DNA of 8,421 nt from CAZLNO01 sp964561005. Lineage in GTDB: Bacteria; Pseudomonadota; Alphaproteobacteria; Kiloniellales; Rhodovibrionaceae. Positions 6,067 through 8,421 of the stretch are shown piece after piece (the first letter of the stretch is position 1; every line of letters starts with the position of its first letter). The notes beneath the pieces are model-generated. The model ran no database searches. It worked only from the letters and a program-made list of their open reading frames with translations, and was not told where the DNA came from. Where the stretch lies: NCBI GenBank assembly GCA_964561005.1, contig CAZLNO010000138.1, positions 1 through 8,421 on the forward strand, written 5' to 3'. Both the position numbers and the translations under genes were made by a program.

Positions 6067-6077
6067 AAATAAAGAAC
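6063..6077 (+). promoter_or_regulatory. LexA (SOS) box, GAAC-N7-GAAC
   Basis: GAAC at 6063-6066 and GAAC at 6074-6077 are separated by 7 nt (AAATAAA). This is a perfect match to the direct-repeat operator GAAC-N7-GAAC (GTTC-N7-GTTC on the other strand) known for alphaproteobacterial LexA. It overlaps the -10 region of the imuA promoter and lies 27 nt before the imuA start, as expected for a repressed SOS operon. imuA-imuB-dnaE2 operons are established LexA targets in alphaproteobacteria. The divergent thioesterase start is 69 nt away on the other side, so that gene might also be affected. Confidence 0.88.
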
Positions 6078-6104
6078 ATCGCTTCCCGGAGAGATCAGGC
6101 TACC

Positions 6105-6884
6105 ATGACGACGGGGCAAGAACAAACCAAGAGCGACACGATGGACCTGGACGCGCTGCGCCGGCGCATCCGCGCGCTGGAGGTCGGGGAGAGCGACGGG
6201 GCGCGGGGCGTGCTGCCGCTGGGCGCGCCGGTGCTGGACGACGCCCTGCCCGGCGGCGGGCTGGCGCGGGCGGCGCTGCACGAGGTCGGGCCGGCGCGCA
6301 CGGAGTGGGACGACGGCCCGGCGGCGGGGTTCTGCGCCGCCGTGCTGGGCCGCCTGCTGCGCGCGGCGGCGGGGCCGGCGCTCTGGATCGCCCGGCGGCA
6401 GGACCTCCACGCGCCAGGACTGGCGGCCTTCGGGGTCGATCCGGACCGCCTGCTGCTGGCCCGCGCCGAGGACGCCGCGGCCGCGCTCTGGGCGCTGGAG
6501 GAGGCGTTGCGCTGCCCGGCGCTGGCCGGGGCCGTGGCCGAGGTGGCGGCCTTCGACCGCGTGGCCGCGCGGCGGCTGCAGCTCGCGGCCGAGGCCGGCG
6601 GCGTGACCGGCCTGCTGCTGCTGCGCCGCCGGCTGCCCCCGCGCGGTCGGCAGGAGCCCAGCGCCGCCGCCACGCGCTGGCAGGTCGGCGCCCTGCCCGG
6701 CGCGCCCGGCCCCGTGCGCGGCCTGCCCGGCCATCCGCGTTGGCGCCTCGACCTGCTGCGCTGCCGCGGCGGCCATCCGGCGAGCTTCGAGGTGGAGTGG
6801 AACGATGCGACGGGTGATTTCGCTCTGGCTGCCCCGCTTCGCGACGGAGCGGCGGCAGCGCGGGACTGGCAACGCACGGGGTGA
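6105..6884 (+). CDS. imuA: SOS mutagenesis protein ImuA
   Basis: ImuA is the RecA/SulA-like accessory protein of the ImuA-ImuB-DnaE2 translesion mutasome. The 259-residue protein has the family outline: an N-terminal helix DLDALRRRIRALE (14-26), the segment VLPLGAPVLDDALPGGGLARAALHEVGP (36-63), a RecA-like core with PALWIARRQDLHAPGLAAFGVDPDRLLLAR (91-120) and ALWALEEALRCPALAGAVAEV (128-147), and the C-terminal RWRLDLLRCRGGHPASFEVEWNDATGDFALAAPL. No Walker A GxxxxGKT is visible where RecA would carry one (HEVGPARTEWDDGP). GGAGAG at 6088-6093 lies 11 nt before the ATG at 6105. An in-frame ATG at 6141 is an alternative start. The last 80 nt overlap imuB. Regulation is by the LexA box just upstream. 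Confidence 0.88.
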   Translation: MTTGQEQTKSDTMDLDALRRRIRALEVGESDGARGVLPLGAPVLDDALPGGGLARAALHEVGPARTEWDDGPAAGFCAAVLGRLLRAAAGPALWIARRQDLHAPGLAAFGVDPDRLLLARAEDAAAALWALEEALRCPALAGAVAEVAAFDRVAARRLQLAAEAGGVTGLLLLRRRLPPRGRQEPSAAATRWQVGALPGAPGPVRGLPGHPRWRLDLLRCRGGHPASFEVEWNDATGDFALAAPLRDGAAAARDWQRTG

Positions 6885-8421
6885 GGCGTCCAAGGGGGCG
6901 GACGCCGCGCCTGGCACGCTCATGCTTCGACAGGCTCAGCATGAGGGGAAACCGAAAACGCCAACCCTCACCCTGAGCTCGTCGAGCCAATCCCTCACCC
7001 TGAGCTCGTCGGGCCAATCCTTCACCCTGAGCTCGTCGAGCCAATCCCTCACCCTGAGCTCGTCGANNNNNNNNNNNNNNNNNNNNNNNNNNNNNNNNNN
7101 NNNNNNNNNNNNNNNNNNNNNNNNNNNNNNNNNNNNNNNNNNNNNNNNNNNNNNNNNNNNNNNNNNGGCCAATCCTTCACCCTGAGCTCGTCGAGCCAAT
7201 CCCTCACCCTGAGCTCGTCGAAGGGTGAGGCCGCGCTTCGACAAGCCCGGCATGAGGGGGAGGTCGATGCCGCCCCCCGCCCCCTGGTCCTGGTCGCCGG
7301 GGAGAACGGACGGCAGGTGCTGGCGGCGGTGGACGCGCGGGCCGCGGCGGCGGGGCTGGCGCCCGGCCAGCCGCTGGCCGAGGCGCGGGCGCAGCTCCCC
7401 GACCTGCAATGCGCGCCGGCCGACCCCGAGGGCGACGGCCGGGCGCTGCGCCGCCTGGCCGCCTGGTGCGGGCGCTACAGCCCCTGGACCGCGCCCGATC
7501 CGACACAGGACGCCGGCGGCGGCGCGGGCGTGCTGATCGACGCCACCGGCTGCGCCCATCTCTTCGGCGGGGAGGAGGACATGCTGGCCGACCTGCGGCT
7601 TCGCCTGCGACGCCTGGGCTTCACCGCGCGCGCCGCGATGGCGGACACGCCGGGCGCCGCCTGGGCCGTGGCGCGCTTCGCCACCAACGACGACCGGCCG
7701 ACGCGGGTCGTGCCCGAGGGGAAGACGCGCCAGGCGCTGGCCTCCCTGCCCCCGGCGGCGCTGCGCATCGGCGGCGCGGCGGCGGCGCTGCTGCACCGCC
7801 TGGGCCTGCGCAGCATCGGCGAGCTGGCGGCCGTCCCGCCGGCGGCGCTGGCGCCGCGCGTCGGGCGGGAGGTGGCGCGGCGGCTGGACCAGGCGCTGGG
7901 CCGGGCGGAGGAGCCGATCGACCCGCTGGTGCCGCGCCCGGAACTCTGCGCGCGCCGCGCCTTCGCCGAGCCGATCGGCGCGCGCGACGACCTCGCGGCC
8001 GGGATCGAATCGCTGATCGCGGCGCTGTGCCGCCGGCTGGAGGAGCGCGGGCTGGGAGCGCGGCGGCTGGAGCTGACGCTCTACCGCGTCGACGGCACGC
8101 GGCAGCCGGTCCGCCTGGGCACCAGCCGGGCCAGCCGCGAGGCCGACCACCTGAAGCGGCTGTTCGCCGAGCGCCTGGACGTCCTCGATCCCGGCTTCGG
8201 CGTCGAGGTGATGACCCTGGCCGCCCTCGCCGCCGAGCCGCTGGGCGCCCGTCAGCTCGCCCTGGGCCGGGCGGACGGCGGGACGCAGCGCGGAGGCGAC
8301 GAGCTGGCGGCGCTGATCGACCGCCTGGAAAGCCGCCTGGGCGCCGGCGCCGTCACCCGGCCGCGTCCGCGCGGCAGCCACCTGCCCGAGCGCGCCGTGG
8401 CCGCCGCCGCCCCGTTCGCCC
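6805..8421 (+). CDS. imuB: Y-family polymerase-like protein ImuB, with in-frame repeat insertion; 3' end outside window
   Basis: ImuB is the catalytically inactive Y-family relative that acts as the hub of the SOS mutasome, joining ImuA, the beta clamp and DnaE2. The N-terminal strand MRRVISLWLPRFATERR lacks the catalytic acid of true Y polymerases. After the repeat insertion the fold resumes at PRPLVLVAGENGRQVLAAVDARAAAAGL (from about 7275). It continues with VLIDATGCAHLFGGEEDMLADL (about 7528-7593), ARAAMADTPGAAWAVARF and a helix-hairpin-helix region (LLHRLGLRSIGELAAVPP, about 7789-7842), and is open to the window edge. GGTGGAG at 6791-6797 lies 7 nt before the ATG. The insertion (about 6919-7259) keeps the frame before and after the 100-N gap. 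The frame offset is as expected if the N count is arbitrary. Whether the enlarged protein functions is unknown; a pseudogene is possible. Confidence 0.82.
6919..6948 (+). repeat. REP-like palindrome inside imuB, left copy
   Basis: CTCATGCT (6919-6926) pairs perfectly with AGCATGAG (6938-6945) around an 11-nt loop TCGACAGGCTC. The 25 nt at 6924-6948 recur as a direct repeat at 7235-7259 with three differences. In the imuB frame it encodes LMLRQAQHEG. This peptide is familiar from alphaproteobacterial genomes where this dispersed palindrome reads through an open frame. The family differs from the G/C-rich repeats elsewhere in the window. Confidence 0.8.
6967..7220 (+). repeat. 27-bp tandem repeat array inside imuB (broken by assembly gap)
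   Basis: The unit is CTCACCCTGAGCTCGTCG plus AGCCAATCC, nine codons encoding LTLSSSSQS. Visible units start at 6967, 6994, 7021 and 7048 (19 nt before the gap). After the gap there is a unit tail at 7167-7175, a full unit at 7176 and a final partial one at 7203-7220. Only two positions vary: CTC/TTC at codon 1 and AGC/GGC at codon 7. The unit core is the reverse complement of the REP half-sequence in the flanking palindromes, so the array looks like an amplified, inverted REP half. Each unit is a multiple of three, so copy-number change does not shift the frame. There are no unique spacers. Confidence 0.9.
7067..7166. other. Assembly gap of 100 Ns within the tandem array
   Basis: Exactly 100 undetermined bases interrupt the array, and the same 27-bp unit stands on both sides. 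The round number suggests a placeholder and not a measured length. The preceding A is the first base of an AGC codon and the following GGC is a complete codon, so whole units would make the missing length 26 nt or 26 plus a multiple of 27. Either restores the imuB frame. Confidence 0.85.
7202..7259 (+). repeat. REP-like palindromes inside imuB, right end of array
   Basis: The last tandem unit reads into a perfect hairpin: CCTCACCCT (7202-7210) pairs with AGGGTGAGG (7222-7230) around an 11-nt loop, the same stem-loop geometry as the left copy. Directly after it, 7235-7259 is a second copy of the left element's 25-nt sequence in the same orientation (22 of 25 identical), encoding LRQARHEG. The array is therefore bracketed by direct repeats. 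Confidence 0.8.

Noticed and set aside
5994..6923. N-terminal extension of the PaaI thioesterase up to 460 residues
   Set aside because: The extra part is antisense to imuA and crosses the imuA promoter and LexA box. The hotdog fold is complete from the ATG at 5993.
6805..7185. imuB as a truncated gene ending at 7185
   Set aside because: That stop is reached only because 100 arbitrary Ns shift the phase. Whole 27-bp units would keep the downstream ImuB frame.
6967..7220. CRISPR array
   Set aside because: The 27-bp units are directly adjacent with no unique spacers and sit within a coding frame; there are no cas genes.
7225..7536. A separate 103-codon plus-strand gene after the gap
   Set aside because: Its translation is Pro/Arg/Trp-rich without motifs, while the alternative phase over the same bases gives clear ImuB sequence.

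Overview
This is GC-rich DNA (roughly 70% or more G+C by eye) from a proteobacterium, most likely an alphaproteobacterium. Two things point there: the gene order ruvC-ruvA-ruvB-ybgC-tolQ-tolR-tolA, and an SOS operator of the alphaproteobacterial form GAAC-N7-GAAC in front of an imuA-imuB pair. I cannot name a genus. The order Rhodospirillales is only a guess.

Positions 1-128 are a leader with one copy of a G/C-rich dispersed repeat. Positions 129-5060 hold seven tightly packed plus-strand genes. The RuvC/RuvA/RuvB Holliday-junction machinery has 4-nt stop/start overlaps and runs straight into ybgC (hotdog thioesterase) and tolQ-tolR-tolA, the inner-membrane motor of the Tol-Pal envelope system. 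The usual next genes, tolB and pal, do not follow. The cluster ends at a 157-nt inverted pair of the same repeat family, beyond which two genes run on the minus strand: an unrecognised 76-residue protein (5237-5467) and a PaaI-type hotdog thioesterase (5541-5993).

A 111-nt intergenic region (5994-6104) separates the thioesterase from the divergent imuA-imuB genes. It carries a good sigma70-type promoter whose -10 overlaps a perfect GAAC-N7-GAAC LexA box, so imuAB should be a DNA-damage-induced mutagenesis operon. dnaE2 would be expected past the window end. imuB overlaps imuA by 80 nt and runs off the 3' edge.

The most unusual feature lies inside imuB. A second, unrelated REP-like palindromic repeat family has inserted after codon ~17. 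It has spawned a 27-bp (9-codon) tandem array that keeps the reading frame and encodes a Ser-rich LTLSSSSQS repeat. The assembly breaks inside this array (100 Ns, 7067-7166). The apparent frame change across the Ns is what an arbitrary 100-base placeholder would produce, because the frame is open on both sides and whole 27-bp units preserve it.
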